A program made the position numbers and the translations under genes. Of a DNA stretch of 64,000 bases, positions 25,189 to 36,868 are shown one piece after another. Where the stretch lies: positions 1,341,594 through 1,405,593 of the forward strand of contig OY101119.1 of the NCBI GenBank assembly GCA_956465555.1. Reading direction: 5' to 3'. The DNA is from Nitzschia sp. pyKryTriq1. Its lineage: Eukaryota; Bacillariophyta; Bacillariophyceae; Bacillariales; Bacillariaceae. The notes beneath the pieces are model-generated. The model was not told the DNA's origin. It did no database searches and saw only the letters and a program-made list of their open reading frames with translations. Numbering within the stretch: the first letter of the stretch is position 1; the number at the start of each line of letters is the position of its first letter.

Positions 25189-25579
25189 CGCAGTAGCCTT
25201 CGCAGTAAGAGCTACCGTCCACACCACAACTCAAGCAACCCCAATGCAACTCGTGTTCGGACGAGACGCTATTATGAACATCCAATTCGAAGCAAATTGG
25301 AAACTGATCAAGGATCGAAAACAGAAACTTATCAAACAAAACAACGCGCGAGAGAACTCGAAGCGAATTCCCCATAACTACCAAGTCGGGGACGAAATCC
25401 TCATAAAACAGGATCAAAACACAAAATTCGGAACGGACCCATACAAAGGTCCATACGTTATTACGGAAGTTCGAAACAATGGAACCGTTCGCGTTCGCGA
25501 AGGCATAATTGAAGATACTTATAACATACGAATGATAACCCCTTACAAACGCTCGTAGATCCCAGAACATGGGGGCGAG

Positions 25580-25991
25580 TGCAATACACACGGTCTACGC
25601 GACTCGTACGACCATAGTCTGCCCGTCGTCGGTAGATAATGTCCTGAAGGATCTTCCACGCTAGTGCGCGCCGTGCGTGCGCAGACGCCCTAGCCACGAC
25701 CAGTCGATGACGTGGTCGGCCCGTAATGACTCGGGTGCGTGTGAGACGCGCGACGTACGACTGGCCCCCGTCCGTTGCTAAGACTCAACAGAAACTACAA
25801 GTCTATGTACTAGACTGCAACTGCCAAACAGGCACCGAAAATAGCTCATCACATAAAATGAGATTCAAACCACATGAAATAGATTCATCTGGTCAACCAT
25901 GTGAAAGTCATGCAAGATTAATATTTCGCCAAGTCAGCGCAATATCTTTTCTCAACAATTGATTTTGAAACAAGTAGTTCCAAAATAACCA
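25580..25991 (+). repeat. Right LTR of the gypsy fossil
   Basis: 412-bp direct repeat, TG...CA termini, preceded by a G-rich tract that would serve as the polypurine tract. Confidence 0.8.
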
Positions 25992-26864
25992 TTCATTTCT
26001 AGCTCATAATTTACACTTTCAATCATTCTTGTCGACTACCTCGTGCATAGGGCACCGGCGTCCGATCCGCCTTTGCCTGACGCTACAGTTTTATTTATGC
26101 TCCACACTCTTTGCAAGAGCACTCGTGGCGTCCGTACTACTATAGTACAAGTAGCTGCTAGCGGTCTACTGTAACGTTACTGTAGAAAGGCTGGGAAGAA
26201 TTATCCCCCCCTTTTTTTTAAAAAATAGAAAAAGGACAAACCCAAAACTAAGAATCTGTACGTCAACCGAATCCTGTAAACTGGGTTCGTCTCGTTGTCA
26301 TCTAGCTTGCATTTTGGAGCGGTATTCCTCGAATTCGGTATCAATTTTAGTTTAGCACTTCTACGAACGAATCGTTCAAGTTTGTTCAGTAAGGCGCTGA
26401 AATCTGAGTTTTGCTCTCCCGGACTACCAGGCCCAACGGCGTCCAAATAGCGGAGAATTGCGTCCACTCCTCGAATCCTGTCATTCACAGTTTCCCTGGT
26501 ACAAATCGTACGTGAATCCAAACGTAGAAAAAAGATAATTGCCCCAGGCTTATTCGCGTCGAAAGTTATTAATTGAAGCGGGATCTCATGCATGCCCGCC
26601 TTCGTCGCTAGCTGGATGAGACGTATCGAACTATTGGTACTTGTAACAACGTTCACGTTCCTACCGTACGAGTACCAGTACTCCCGGTGCAGAACACATC
26701 TGTACCTGGTACTACCGGTACGGTACAGTACGAGTACAGTAAAGTACCGTACAGTCAACAAGCAGTCAGTCAGTGGGTTCTGAGTTCGGCTCTCGCCGCC
26801 GGGCGGGGTCACAGGCGCGGTGCAGTGGTTTCAGTTTAGCGAGAGGAAATCAGCGCTGTGCATC
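25992..26864. other. Intergenic region with GTAC island
   Basis: The patch 26637-26757 is packed with GTACCAGTAC, CCGGTACGGTACAGTAC and similar words. A minus-strand frame of about 200 codons (26201-26812) crosses that island and has no family features, so it is not called. Nothing else is supported. Confidence 0.4.
26637..26757. repeat. GTAC-word island
   Basis: Array of self-complementary words around GTAC and CCGGTACGGTAC, just upstream of the next gene. Confidence 0.7.
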
Positions 26865-26975
26865 ATGCTACCGGCCGAGAAGCGGAAAAACGGGAGCAAC
26901 GCAGAAGACGACGGAAGGTCCCTCACGGCAAGCTCATTCATCAAACATCGCAGCAACCAAAGCAGCAACCTAACC

Positions 26976-28175
26976 ATGAGCAACAATAGAGATGATAGAG
27001 GCGATGGTATGCCTCCCTACTACAACAAGCCAATGCCTGCGAATCCTAAGAAGATGATGGATGAGCACGTAGAAGAAACAACGCGCAGAATCGGTGGAAG
27101 GGGAGCGGCTCCGGCCATGGTAGCGCCTTCAATGGGATCGATGCCCATGGCTTTCAACCCCGCAATGCAGATGCCCACAGGTTTCGGAGCCTCGATAAGC
27201 ACTGCACCGGTAAAAGCGCAAGCATCACCAGTGGCAGCACAATCCAAATATGTCTGGAAGCTCGCTCAAGCGCCGACGCTACCGGAGTTCCACCCGCTCG
27301 AACGCACAGCAGTATTCGTGCCTTACGCAACTCCGGAACTGGTCGCCGCTAGAATCAGCGACTTTCTTCGGGCTCGATCTATTCAAGCTATATACGAAGA
27401 CGACAAAGCGAAAGTCAAGTGCGTGACTACTGATGGGGTAGATTTCCGAATTCGGCTTTACAAGGGGCGAAACCAATTCAGCCATGGAATCATCGTTGAA
27501 GTGCAACGGCGATTTGGCTTCTCAATTCATTTTCACGGGGAGACGCAGGCAATTCTTGATGCCGCGCAAGGAAAGACTCCGGCTCCTCCTCCGGTCCGAC
27601 AGAATGCTCTTCCGGAAGTATCAGACGATGAAGACGACGATGACTACGCTCCCCCACCTCCCAGCGGATCGTCTTCACTGGCGATGGTTGAGAAGATGCT
27701 CAGCCTCCCCGGTTTCGATGCTCAATACCTAGGACTATCAACATTGGCTACGTTGGTAGATCCCGAGAAGATGACCATGCAGACGGCGAGAAGAACCTCT
27801 GCGGCTCTTCTGAAGCCTACCAGCCCAGTGGGAGAGAAGGTCTTCGGTTACATTGTCAACCGAAAGACAGATGAGTCCTATTCTGGACTTCGAGTCATGT
27901 CGCTTGGTATTCTTGCCAACGCCATGCGAGCGTCGAGCATCATCCCTGAGTTTGTCCGAGGTCCTTTGCGACCGGTGCTTCTCAAGGACCTGAACGAAGC
28001 CGAAACTTGTCCTAACGCGGCTCTCCAAGCGGCCAGATGTATGGAATACTTCATTCGCGGCGACAGGGACACGATGGAGCTCAACGATGCTTTCGAGTGT
28101 GCACGAAAGGTCGGCGAAGCGAGACATTGTGGTCTCATGGAGCAAGCAGATCGATGCATATCTAGCATCCGGTAA
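26976..28175 (+). CDS. Unrecognised protein with KA1-like region and HEAT/ARM-like C-terminus
   Basis: Single exon. I take ATG 26976 (ACCATGAGC context), giving about 399 residues; an in-frame ATG at 26865 would add 37. The N-terminus is low complexity with Pro, Met and Ala. The stretch from about 27300 to 27560 reads as alternating strands and helix (FRIRLYKGRNQFSHGIIVEV followed by QRRFGFSIHFHGETQ), resembling the KA1-like fold found at the ends of AMPK-related kinases, where ligands are acidic lipids. An acidic DDEDDDD linker follows, then about 150 residues of helical repeats with LGILANAMRAS and NAALQAARCMEYF, similar to ARM/HEAT solenoids. I do not recognise the family and assign no function. 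Codon use is like the neighbours. Confidence 0.7.
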   Translation: MSNNRDDRGDGMPPYYNKPMPANPKKMMDEHVEETTRRIGGRGAAPAMVAPSMGSMPMAFNPAMQMPTGFGASISTAPVKAQASPVAAQSKYVWKLAQAPTLPEFHPLERTAVFVPYATPELVAARISDFLRARSIQAIYEDDKAKVKCVTTDGVDFRIRLYKGRNQFSHGIIVEVQRRFGFSIHFHGETQAILDAAQGKTPAPPPVRQNALPEVSDDEDDDDYAPPPPSGSSSLAMVEKMLSLPGFDAQYLGLSTLATLVDPEKMTMQTARRTSAALLKPTSPVGEKVFGYIVNRKTDESYSGLRVMSLGILANAMRASSIIPEFVRGPLRPVLLKDLNEAETCPNAALQAARCMEYFIRGDRDTMELNDAFECARKVGEARHCGLMEQADRCISSIR

Positions 28176-29294
28176 GACTTCGCTAGGAGTATGCTATACA
28201 CCGCCGTGACTCGTTCGATTTTCAGGATAGACTACATCACATTCATCCCAGAACAGTTGCATATAGAATCTTGTAAGAATAACATCTCAATTCGTATTCT
28301 GGTAGACATACCATATGATGAGAAACATTTACAACTAGTGACAAGTTCACTTGAGAAACGACATATCTAGTATTAGAACTTGACTTAGGAGGAGGGCTAC
28401 AAAAAGAACGAGCATCTCACGAAGACTATGCAATCTGATAAACGAAACTTCTCCTAGAACTGGTTCAATTGGTCGATTGTCTACTACTACTGTAGACAGT
28501 TCTACTTCCTGTTAGAGATTCCTCCTCCTCTCCCTTCGTACCAGTCCAAGAAGTAGCCATCCTCTCTACTAGCTCTACTGGAGAGAGAGAGAGAGGAGAG
28601 CGGCCTGGGGGGTGGGATCAATACACCGGTACTCGCTCGTGCAGTTCGTACTACTAGTGCCAGGAGAATAATCAACAATTCATACTTCTACTACTAGTAG
28701 TCCACTCTATGTACGTGTGAGAAGATGTCGAGCGTCGTCGAACGAGCGAGCGATTGATGCGAAACGCAGTCGATGCATTTCAGGACTCAATCGCGAAGAT
28801 TTGATGGGCTTTGGGACTCCTGGAGGCTTATTTCAAAGCGCCGGCAACTGTGTTTCGTTTGAGACGCTTAATCTTGGAATTCTGTCGCTTTCGTGTCCTG
28901 AACATTTATTTTAAAAGTAAGGGCGATTTCGGGCGTTTGTTGTTCATTCCTCTTAGATTGGCTCATAACCTTGCACATTTTCACAGCGGTCCTTCTAGTC
29001 CATTGGGTCATGATCCTCCGCCGCCCCCCTTTGTCTCTATCTACACTTCATTCGTACACACGTACCGTAGTACAAGTACCAGTACCGTACACATACGAAG
29101 TACATACGGTACATTCGTTGGAATTTGGAATCATCAACATCCTCATCTCAAATCTCGTCTCTCTATTGTTGGTTTCGTGATTTCTACTGCCATTACTCTC
29201 TCTCTCTACTCTTGAGACTTTCCATCTACAACATCACTTCGTTTCGACGTATCGTTCACAAGTGCCTGTTCCTTGTCTCGTAAGATCCGAGACG
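28176..29294. other. Intergenic region
   Basis: About 1.1 kb with many CTACTACTAGTAG and CTCTCTACT words (28480-28710) and a GTAC patch at about 29069-29118. A short plus-strand frame from 28717 to 29215 has no family features. No gene is supported. Confidence 0.4.
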
Positions 29295-32200
29295 ATGAGT
29301 GAGAAAAAACCAAAGAGTGCCTTGGCCGAAGTGCTCCAACACTGGTTATCAAGCTGCTTAGATACCACGGAACCTCCCTCAAAGACACCAGAAGATTTAC
29401 AGACCGATTCTCGTACCTTTTTTCGGTATCTGTCTAAGAATACCCAGGTGATAACAAATGATGTTGTTCTGCAGACCAAATCGTCACACGAAGAAGCTCT
29501 TGCTCAGCTCGTACAAGACATCGGGCCTGCCTTTACGCAGGAGCACCACCGGGCCCGATTGCGAGCGCTTTACGTGTTGACTGGAGCCATTGACGGGTGC
29601 AAAGAGGCTCGGCTCTCTAATAGAATAATTCAGTTGCTGGGACAATTCTTGCTGGGGCATTGCGGTCCAGTGGACGATGATACTTACGAAGAAGATTATG
29701 ATACGATGATTCGGGACGCTGCGATTCTGGCATTGTCGTCTCTTGTGTCAATTTCGACTAGCAACAGCCAAACGGACGAGGAACTGGCCGAGGCGATAAT
29801 GAATCGGATGAATCTGGCGAGGACTGCGATCAATCGACGTTGTGCTCTTCCAGAGAATGAAGATAAGGCTCCGGATCCGTACGGCTTTGGTGGTGCCGCT
29901 TCGGATATCCGGGGAGGGCTATCCACGTTGCCGCGATCCAAGCGGGCCATGTGTTTCGATCTTTTGCAAAAAACGATTAGGGGGATCGCACCTGTGTACA
30001 AGCAAATGCAAGAGCCAACGAAAAACGAGCTAGTTCTTTCCAATCTACAAAGCCAAATGGTGGAATTCGCCAGATTCACCGCCAACTGTCTGCAGGGGGA
30101 GTCGGATCCACGGTGCCTCCAACAGCTTTTGAAAATTATTCACAATCTGCAAGTCGCATTAGCACCTTGGTTTGCAGCTGATTCTAGTAGCTCTGAGGCG
30201 ATTTTTCCAACGGAAGACATCTTTGATGCAGTTGCTCCTTACTATCCAATTCAATTCTCGCCGCCGCCCAATGATATCCATGGGATCACAAGGGAAGGTT
30301 TGCACAAAGCTTTGCTTTCGGTATTGACATTCACCAAAGTGGATCCAGGAGTTGCCAAGTTCAACCGTCAACCCATGATGACACTCAGCGTGGATTTGTT
30401 TTTGGAAACCTTGCTTCCGGCACCGGAAGACGATAATCCTGGACCACTGGACAAACTAGAGGCACTAGAATGTTTATCATCATTGTTGTTTCCTGAACCG
30501 GGATCGCGAACTATAGATCAAATGGAGACGCGTATTGTGACCAGTTTATCGCAGGCTTTGAAAGCGACACATGATGAAGCGTCCTTGGGAGTTGCACAGG
30601 GAGGCCAAATGGGTAGCGAGAACAAGAATTTAGCCGACTATTGTCGCACTTTCGTGTCCAAAGTGGCCTTTGCCCTGGAACAATCTCCGAACATCGACTT
30701 GTGGAAAATCTTTGTCAATCAAACATTGCAACGACTGTCACCCAAACTGAAAAGCTCGCCATCAACTTTCAAGACCTCTATTGCCTACATAGCGTGTCTC
30801 ACCTCCAGTGGGGGTCCTCGAACTCTAAGAGCTTGTCTCGCTATGGGATTGCAGCCATTGATTGATTTTCTGGAGGAGCGAATGGGCAATGACGAGAATA
30901 CATCCGCGGCGGCCTATGGAATTGGGGCCTTTTGTTCTTCCTGTCGAGTAGCCATGGAGCGAGCCACAGAACAAGGTGTCGTGTTGCATCCCCATCCCTT
31001 GGAGACCTATTCCGAAAAGATCGCAAGTGTCTTGTTGGTGGCCTTGGATCGCGACGATCTCTCAACTTCGATTCGTGTGGGCGCAACACGTGGTTTGGAA
31101 TGTTTGCTAGTGGCAGGAGGGGCTGGTCAACTCTCCGACGAGACCATTGGAAGAATCTGTGCCTTCTTGGACAAACTTTCCAGTGAAGTGTTGGATGACT
31201 CACCAGGAGAGAAAAATACCGCCTTGATCGATGCGTACTCAACGGCACTTGGGAATATCATTGCCGCCGTTCTGAATAAGAGCCCTAAATTTTCCAATAC
31301 CCTGCTTCACAGTCCCAAACTGGAAGAGCACGTTGCTCGAACGATCTATCCTTCGTTGCTTTCAGACGTAGAAACACCTCAGGCGATGATGAAGCATTCG
31401 GGACTCAAGGTTCTTTCTATTGCGAGCTTCTCGAGTTTTGAAGTCGCGCAGTCGATAATGACTTCTTGCCTTGAAATGCTCGTCGACTCGTTTTCGCAAA
31501 AGGGAGTCGCGTCGAGTTTTCCGTCGGCCCAGGCGGTAGCCTATCTCTTGACGAATGGCGGAGCGATGGCTGTACGTGCCTTCCACCGCTGCGAAGCGGT
31601 GGATACCATTTTGACGTCCTTCAACGACTATGCAAAGTCACGAACCAAAGAAGAGATTCGAAATAGTTTCTCCAATCTCGGTTTACCGGACACAGTTGAA
31701 GAGAGGGAAGCATTCAAAAAGGAAGTTGACGTGGTGAAACGAATTTCAGTCAACTTTCTCCCAGCCTTCAAGGAATCTGTTCCCAGGGAGAGGCTTATGC
31801 AGCTGTTAAAAATGGTCTCTGATATTCTCCCTCCTCTTTCGCACGCCGACAGCTTCCGACTATGTGTGTGGTTGCCAATCCTGGCAGAAGCACTTCATGC
31901 TACCCCTGATGAAGAAGATGACGAAACAGTGGAAATGGATGACTCAGTCGGGGAGATTGCTACGACGCTGATCCGGGGTCTGACGGATGTTGCAACAACC
32001 TCGGACTTCGATGCCGAGACCCGATCCGCAGCCGGCTCTTGCTTGTATGCTGTCATCATCCTCTCGAAAGCCAGCAAAGACTGTCTCGTGGCCCCGATAG
32101 TATCTTATTCGATTGCCCCAACGCTGTCCACGACGGTTGATGCGACAGCTGTACAAAACGCCCTGAAAATTCTTGCATTACTAGGTTCGGCAGCCGCTGC

Positions 32201-33059
32201 TCGTGGTGGCATGTCTTCGTCAACGGCGGACAGAATAGCCATCTTCCTCCTAGAGGTGGCATGCGATGGGAAAGCAGAGCTTCCGTTCAGCCAAGGCGCC
32301 CAGCAGAACTTAATAAATTCTCAAGCGTTCGAAGATGAGAAGATCATTCAATTGAGCGCGGCGTCGGCTTATGGCTCAATGGTAACGGTATCTACGTTGA
32401 AACCGTTAATGAAGCAACGATTGATGTACGCGAGCTTCAAATTTATCAAAGCTGCTTATAATGAAGAGCGAGATCAAGCCAGAACGGGCCAGACTGTGAA
32501 GGCACCGCGAGTGGGGCTTCTGGCTGTTGTTTGTCACGTTATTTGCAATAGTGACTTTTCGAGGCTCGAACGGTCGATGCTGCATCAACTGTGCACGCTT
32601 GTGGTCGAGGGTCTTTCATCGTCAATCTTCCAGTCAGCGAAAGAGAGCAACCAAGTGCGTTCGACGACCGCTTCAAAAAATTTGGTGTTGGCAGCCACAT
32701 TGAAAGCTATATGCATAGCGCCAACAGTGGTGAGTTTGTTTCCCTTGCATTGCCTTGTAGCATCTCGAGAGTCACACTAACACATTTGTCCGCTTCTACA
32801 GGTGAGTGGTTTTGCGTTGTCGATTGTGACGGGCCTACTGAGAGCCTACGCAGTGTCAGATCCTGTTTCCGAAGTGTCCTGCAAGCTGCTAGCGCTACAG
32901 GGTCTGGAAGGGGTTGCACACATGGAACACACGAAATCCTCGAACTCGGCCATCAAACCAGCAGTGGTAGCAGTTCTAGCGGCAGCAATGAATCACCCTT
33001 CTGGTTTGTTGCGTCAAGCTGCCGTGGATGTCCGCAACGCCTGGTATGTTTTAGACTAA
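29295..33059 (+). CDS. MMS19: MMS19, cytosolic Fe-S cluster targeting factor
   Basis: HEAT-repeat scaffold of the CIA targeting complex, which delivers iron-sulfur clusters to nuclear DNA helicases and polymerases such as XPD and therefore supports repair and transcription. Two exons, 29295-32729 and 32802-33059, give 1,230 residues. The N-terminal part carries the MMS19 hallmarks: ALYVLTGAIDGCK, RSKRAMCFDLLQKTIRGIAP, GESDPRCLQQLLKIIHNLQ and, most diagnostic, YYPIQFSPPPNDIHGITREG. The middle and C-terminus are tandem HEAT helices, ending with RQAAVDVRNAWYVLD. Length is close to animal and plant MMS19. The start ATG at 29295 follows GAGACG. The gene converges with the AAA ATPase, the stops being only 18 bp apart. 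Confidence 0.92.
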
Positions 33060-33077
33060 TGCCTATTAGTTTCAAGG

Positions 33078-35903
33078 TTAAGGCTTCCATGTTAAATGTC
33101 GGGCCACGAGCCCATTATCACTACTTGCTCGTACGTCGGTATCAAGGGCGTCCAGGAAATGTTTTTCTTCAACCCAGCAATTGTCTCTCCGATCAGACAG
33201 AGTACGAATCGCAGCGGCACGACAGAGGGCAGCAAGATCGGCCCCACTGAAACCGTCGGTGCTGTCTGCAATGGATCGGCACAAACCTTGGAGCGAATCG
33301 GGGTCCCCTTTGACTTGAATTTTCATGCGACTTGTATGCACTTTTAGAATCGATTCTCTTTCCGTCAAGGTTGGCAACCCAACGTGGACCACTCGATCAA
33401 ATCGACCAGGCCTCAAAAAAGCCGAATCCACCATCCACGGTGTATTGGTAGCTCCCAACACCACGACGCGATTTGAGAGCAATACATTCTCCGCCTCGTC
33501 TGACGAATCGCTTCCATTAGATGCTGCCGGGATATCAATATCTTTCCATCGTTTAATATCGTCAAGACACTGAAGTAGAGTGGAAGCTAATTTGCCACTG
33601 CCACCTCGGCTTCGCTCGGTGAAGAGGGCTTGAAATTCGTCCAGAAAGACGACCGATGGAGCATTCTTTTCCGCAAAGTCGAACGCCGAAACCAACATCT
33701 TTTCGCTCGTACCGATTTCAGCCCGAACCAAATCACTAGATCCCAACGAGATAAATGTTCCACCCATCGGCAAAGAAGAAGCACCTGCTCCACCAGCTGG
33801 GGCCTTTAACAATCTCGCAACAGCTTTGGCCAACAAGGTTTTTCCACATCCAGGAGGCCCGTAAAGCAGTATTCCGGTAGGCGGTGACAGATTAAATCGT
33901 GCCAACATACGACGTTTCTTGGGATCCAAAGCTAGGGCATCTTCCAATGATTCCTTTGCTTTCATGTTTCCGCCAACGGATGCAAAGGTGTCCGCCTCGG
34001 GTTCCTGCTGTGAATCTTCTGAAGATTGAAAACTAATATTCGCAAAACTGGCGCTGTTTGATTGGGCCAAGGCAAAGGCGCTTTCCAATTCTTGACAGGA
34101 GACTTTTCCATTGTCATTTCCATTCTTCACCCTCTTGAGCATCAGGGTATTCGCTAAACGTTGAAAAGTACTCCCTTTTGCCCATGCGGCGGATGCCGCC
34201 AAAACGGACAGTCTCTTGCGAGATTTTTCGTCCAAAATTACATCCGACCTTTCAAAGGCTGCCAGAAAGGCCAAGAGCCTCGTTTGCGCGGTCAAAGTGG
34301 GTAATCTATAACGCCCACCCGTCATGGCATCCAAAATAGTTGAACTCCCCCCACCTGCTGTAAGATTATTGTCCCCTGCTCTCTGAAGCGAGCGCCAGCC
34401 ATCATTGGGACACGTTACAATTCCCACAAGGCAAAAGCGAACGGGCAATACCCGACCACCTGATCCACCCACATTGTACATGGTATTTTTGACGGGGAAA
34501 GGGAGTTCACCTGATCGCAATAAGGAACTTGTTATGTTGTTGAGATAAGAAGCTGGATAAAACCAGAGAAAATCGTTTAAAATTAGCTTCAAGTATTGGT
34601 ATAGAGAGAAGGAAAAGAAAAGAAATCCATTCGTACCTATGGCATTGAAGACCGGGATGGCAGCATCTCCAGCACCCGACCGACCGGCTGATTGAGGTGG
34701 CATCATTGCGTCGAGATGGTCGAGAATAATACAAACAGGGGAGGATACAGGTTGCACTGCGGCACTCACAAGGATACCGTGAATCAATGATTCGAATGCT
34801 GCATCGGCATGAACGCCATACTTGGCCAACAAAGGACCAGGTCGAATAAGATGGATTCGAGAGCACCCAATCTGTTGAGCAATCGCTTGGACGAGCATCG
34901 TCTTCCCATCGGCGTGATTCGGAGAGTGGACCAGCAAAGAAGGTTCCCATGGAATAGAGCGTTCTATGGATTCTTTCTTTTCTGTCTGGAATGTGGTTGG
35001 AGTCGTTGGTAGGGGCGTACCCGATGCCTGCAGTCGAGATTGGATCGTTTCTTGCAGCGCCCGACTCCTATGCATGGCTTGCTTTCGTATTAAAAAAGCA
35101 TCTTGGGTTGTTCCAATCTGAGCGGTATGTGAACACTGTATCGACATGCGCAACGACAGCGCTCGTATAGTATCAGGGTTATGGTTGCATAATACTTCTC
35201 CTTGTAAGTGTTTTGGCAAAAAGTCGTCGCCCGATTCCCCCGAAAGTTGTTGATGAAAATAGGATGGCGTCGCGAGCCAGGATGATGATATCTCAGTAGC
35301 ATTAGGCGGTGACGGCGCTCTCGTCCCCGATACGAAGATTGCCAGTTGTGGAGGTAGTACTCGCACCAGTGTAGCAGGAGTAATAATGGCCTCTGTAGCA
35401 GATATGAAATTATGCGCTGAAAATACTTTCAACGCACAAGGAGTCGGGTCCAAATCCATCGGATCGTTCGAAGGAAGAAAGAAGAGTGGAAACGTTTCTT
35501 GTTGACGACGACTCGCCTTGTGAGCATCTCCGAGGACTTCCACAAAGGATGCTCGCTGATTCGTCTGTCGTTTCCGCAGGAAGCCCAGCACCAAGCCATT
35601 TTCGTTTCCCTCTGAGCTAGTCGAGGATCTACCGGTATGGGCTTGGGCCCACTCGATCTGCACAGACTGTGAAGAATCAGCATCCTCCTCCTCCTCATCG
35701 TCGTCGTCATCATCGCCATCATCATCTGCTGATGGCAGAGACAGCTCAGCATTGCGCGTCAGACGTCGAAGGAAATGCTTGACAGAAAAATTGGAAAACT
35801 CTGGGATCGAATTCAAATCGTCGTATTCTTCCAATAAAAGAGGAATCACTTCCAAATAAACCGCTGGGGCAAAGCCAGACCCCCCAAAACTATTCGAAGT
35901 CAT
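33078..35903 (-). CDS. Two-domain AAA ATPase (Cdc48/AFG2/PEX-like), first domain degenerate
   Basis: Protein of about 913 residues after removal of an 84-nt intron (34636-34553) that leaves the frame open. Domain 1 has a weak Walker A (PNHADGKT, first glycine lost) and a Walker B reading IILDHLD without the usual glutamate, so it probably does not hydrolyse ATP. Domain 2 is intact: GPPGCGKT, FLDEF as Walker B, an ATNTP sensor 1, and LRPGRFDRVV with arginine fingers. A long acidic low-complexity stretch (DDDGDDDDDDEEEEDADS) lies near the N-terminus. Paired dead and live domains recall PEX1/PEX6, and the GCGKT and DEF wording of domain 2 recalls PEX1, but the N-terminus is not clearly that of any of these. 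Family certain, member uncertain. Confidence 0.8.
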   Translation of the reverse strand: MTSNSFGGSGFAPAVYLEVIPLLLEEYDDLNSIPEFSNFSVKHFLRRLTRNAELSLPSADDDGDDDDDDEEEEDADSSQSVQIEWAQAHTGRSSTSSEGNENGLVLGFLRKRQTNQRASFVEVLGDAHKASRRQQETFPLFFLPSNDPMDLDPTPCALKVFSAHNFISATEAIITPATLVRVLPPQLAIFVSGTRAPSPPNATEISSSWLATPSYFHQQLSGESGDDFLPKHLQGEVLCNHNPDTIRALSLRMSIQCSHTAQIGTTQDAFLIRKQAMHRSRALQETIQSRLQASGTPLPTTPTTFQTEKKESIERSIPWEPSLLVHSPNHADGKTMLVQAIAQQIGCSRIHLIRPGPLLAKYGVHADAAFESLIHGILVSAAVQPVSSPVCIILDHLDAMMPPQSAGRSGAGDAAIPVFNAIGTNGFLFFSFSLYQYLKLILNDFLWFYPASYLNNITSSLLRSGELPFPVKNTMYNVGGSGGRVLPVRFCLVGIVTCPNDGWRSLQRAGDNNLTAGGGSSTILDAMTGGRYRLPTLTAQTRLLAFLAAFERSDVILDEKSRKRLSVLAASAAWAKGSTFQRLANTLMLKRVKNGNDNGKVSCQELESAFALAQSNSASFANISFQSSEDSQQEPEADTFASVGGNMKAKESLEDALALDPKKRRMLARFNLSPPTGILLYGPPGCGKTLLAKAVARLLKAPAGGAGASSLPMGGTFISLGSSDLVRAEIGTSEKMLVSAFDFAEKNAPSVVFLDEFQALFTERSRGGSGKLASTLLQCLDDIKRWKDIDIPAASNGSDSSDEAENVLLSNRVVVLGATNTPWMVDSAFLRPGRFDRVVHVGLPTLTERESILKVHTSRMKIQVKGDPDSLQGLCRSIADSTDGFSGADLAALCRAAAIRTLSDRRDNCWVEEKHFLDALDTDVRASSDNGLVARHLTWKP

Positions 35904-36717
35904 ATCCGCATGTTCTTGTGTTCTCCTTATTTTGACTGGATTTTAGACTCCTCCTACTTGGGGGAATTGAATTGTGCTGCCGGTATCAATGCAGCTCAGG
36001 CCACTTGATGGCTACCTACCGTATACCGGTACGAGTAGGAGTAAAAGGAGTGCGCCTAAAGCATCCATCGACCATTGACCGTCGACCGTCGTAACAGCAT
36101 CTTACTGTACTGATGTATTTTTGGCTGGAACTTGCTACTGTAGCTTGGGATGCGGTGGGATCGGCGGACCTGCGTGTGAGGTATGAGTGTTCGTCCGTCG
36201 TCGCTCGTCGTACGCGCGAGGAGTTCTACCGCCGGGTCGAGCGAATCGTAGAACCAAAAGCTGAACGCGGTAGATACATAGAACTAAACGTATGACTTCT
36301 CTAGACAGTAGTTACACCGTCGCCTTGTAGTAACGCCGTGCACACAATATCAACATGGACAAGACGCAGATGATGGTTAATGAATTCGATTTATTGTTCG
36401 GGATCATGGATAAAGATGAGAAACAGAAAGATGGTCGTGTTATGGCAGATACGATCATGTCTTTTGATGCTCACTGGTTGTAGTTTTACTATGCTGACTA
36501 GTTGTAGCTATACTACTTTGTAATTTCTCTAGAGGTATCTGATTGGAAAACGAAGATTAACAAGGCGGTTCCTCATCTTCGAAGAATCATTTGTAACGGT
36601 AACCCAATGATTCCACTGCACAGCCCACAGCAGTCAATGGCGATCACTAATTCTAAATACAAATGATTCATCACGATTGATTCCGCTACTGGTATTTTAG
36701 AAGCCCAAGGATTTACT

Positions 36718-36843
36718 ACCGGTACAGTAATACCAATAGTTGTACTGTACCGCGGTAATGTACCGGTACGTTACAGTACTGGTACAGTACTAAGTACCAG
36801 TACTGTAGCCGTGCGGTGTCTTGCCTGCTACCGGTACCGGTAA
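36718..36843. repeat. GTAC-word island
   Basis: Stacked TACCGGTACAG, ACCGGTACG and CAGTACTGGTACAGTAC words, including two near-perfect palindromes ending TACCGGTACCGGTA. Confidence 0.75.
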
Positions 36844-36868
36844 TACCTCCGTGAATAATAACCCACGC

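Larger units (their letters stand above)
24777..25991 (+). mobile_element. Collapsed Ty3/gypsy LTR retrotransposon fossil
   Basis: Two direct repeats of 412 bp, 24777-25188 and 25580-25991, begin TG and end CA as LTRs do. Between them lies about 390 bp whose plus-strand reading resembles the C-terminal part of a gypsy integrase (TPMQLVFGRDAI, PYKGPYVI, NGTVR), ending close to a purine-rich tract before the right LTR. Gag, protease, reverse transcriptase, RNase H and the integrase core are absent, so the element is broken. The LTRs look nearly identical, which suggests a young insertion. No matching target-site duplication is visible at the outer edges. Confidence 0.8.

Noticed and set aside
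26201-26812. 203-codon minus-strand frame
   Set aside because: Crosses a GTAC island, no family features, no plausible start.
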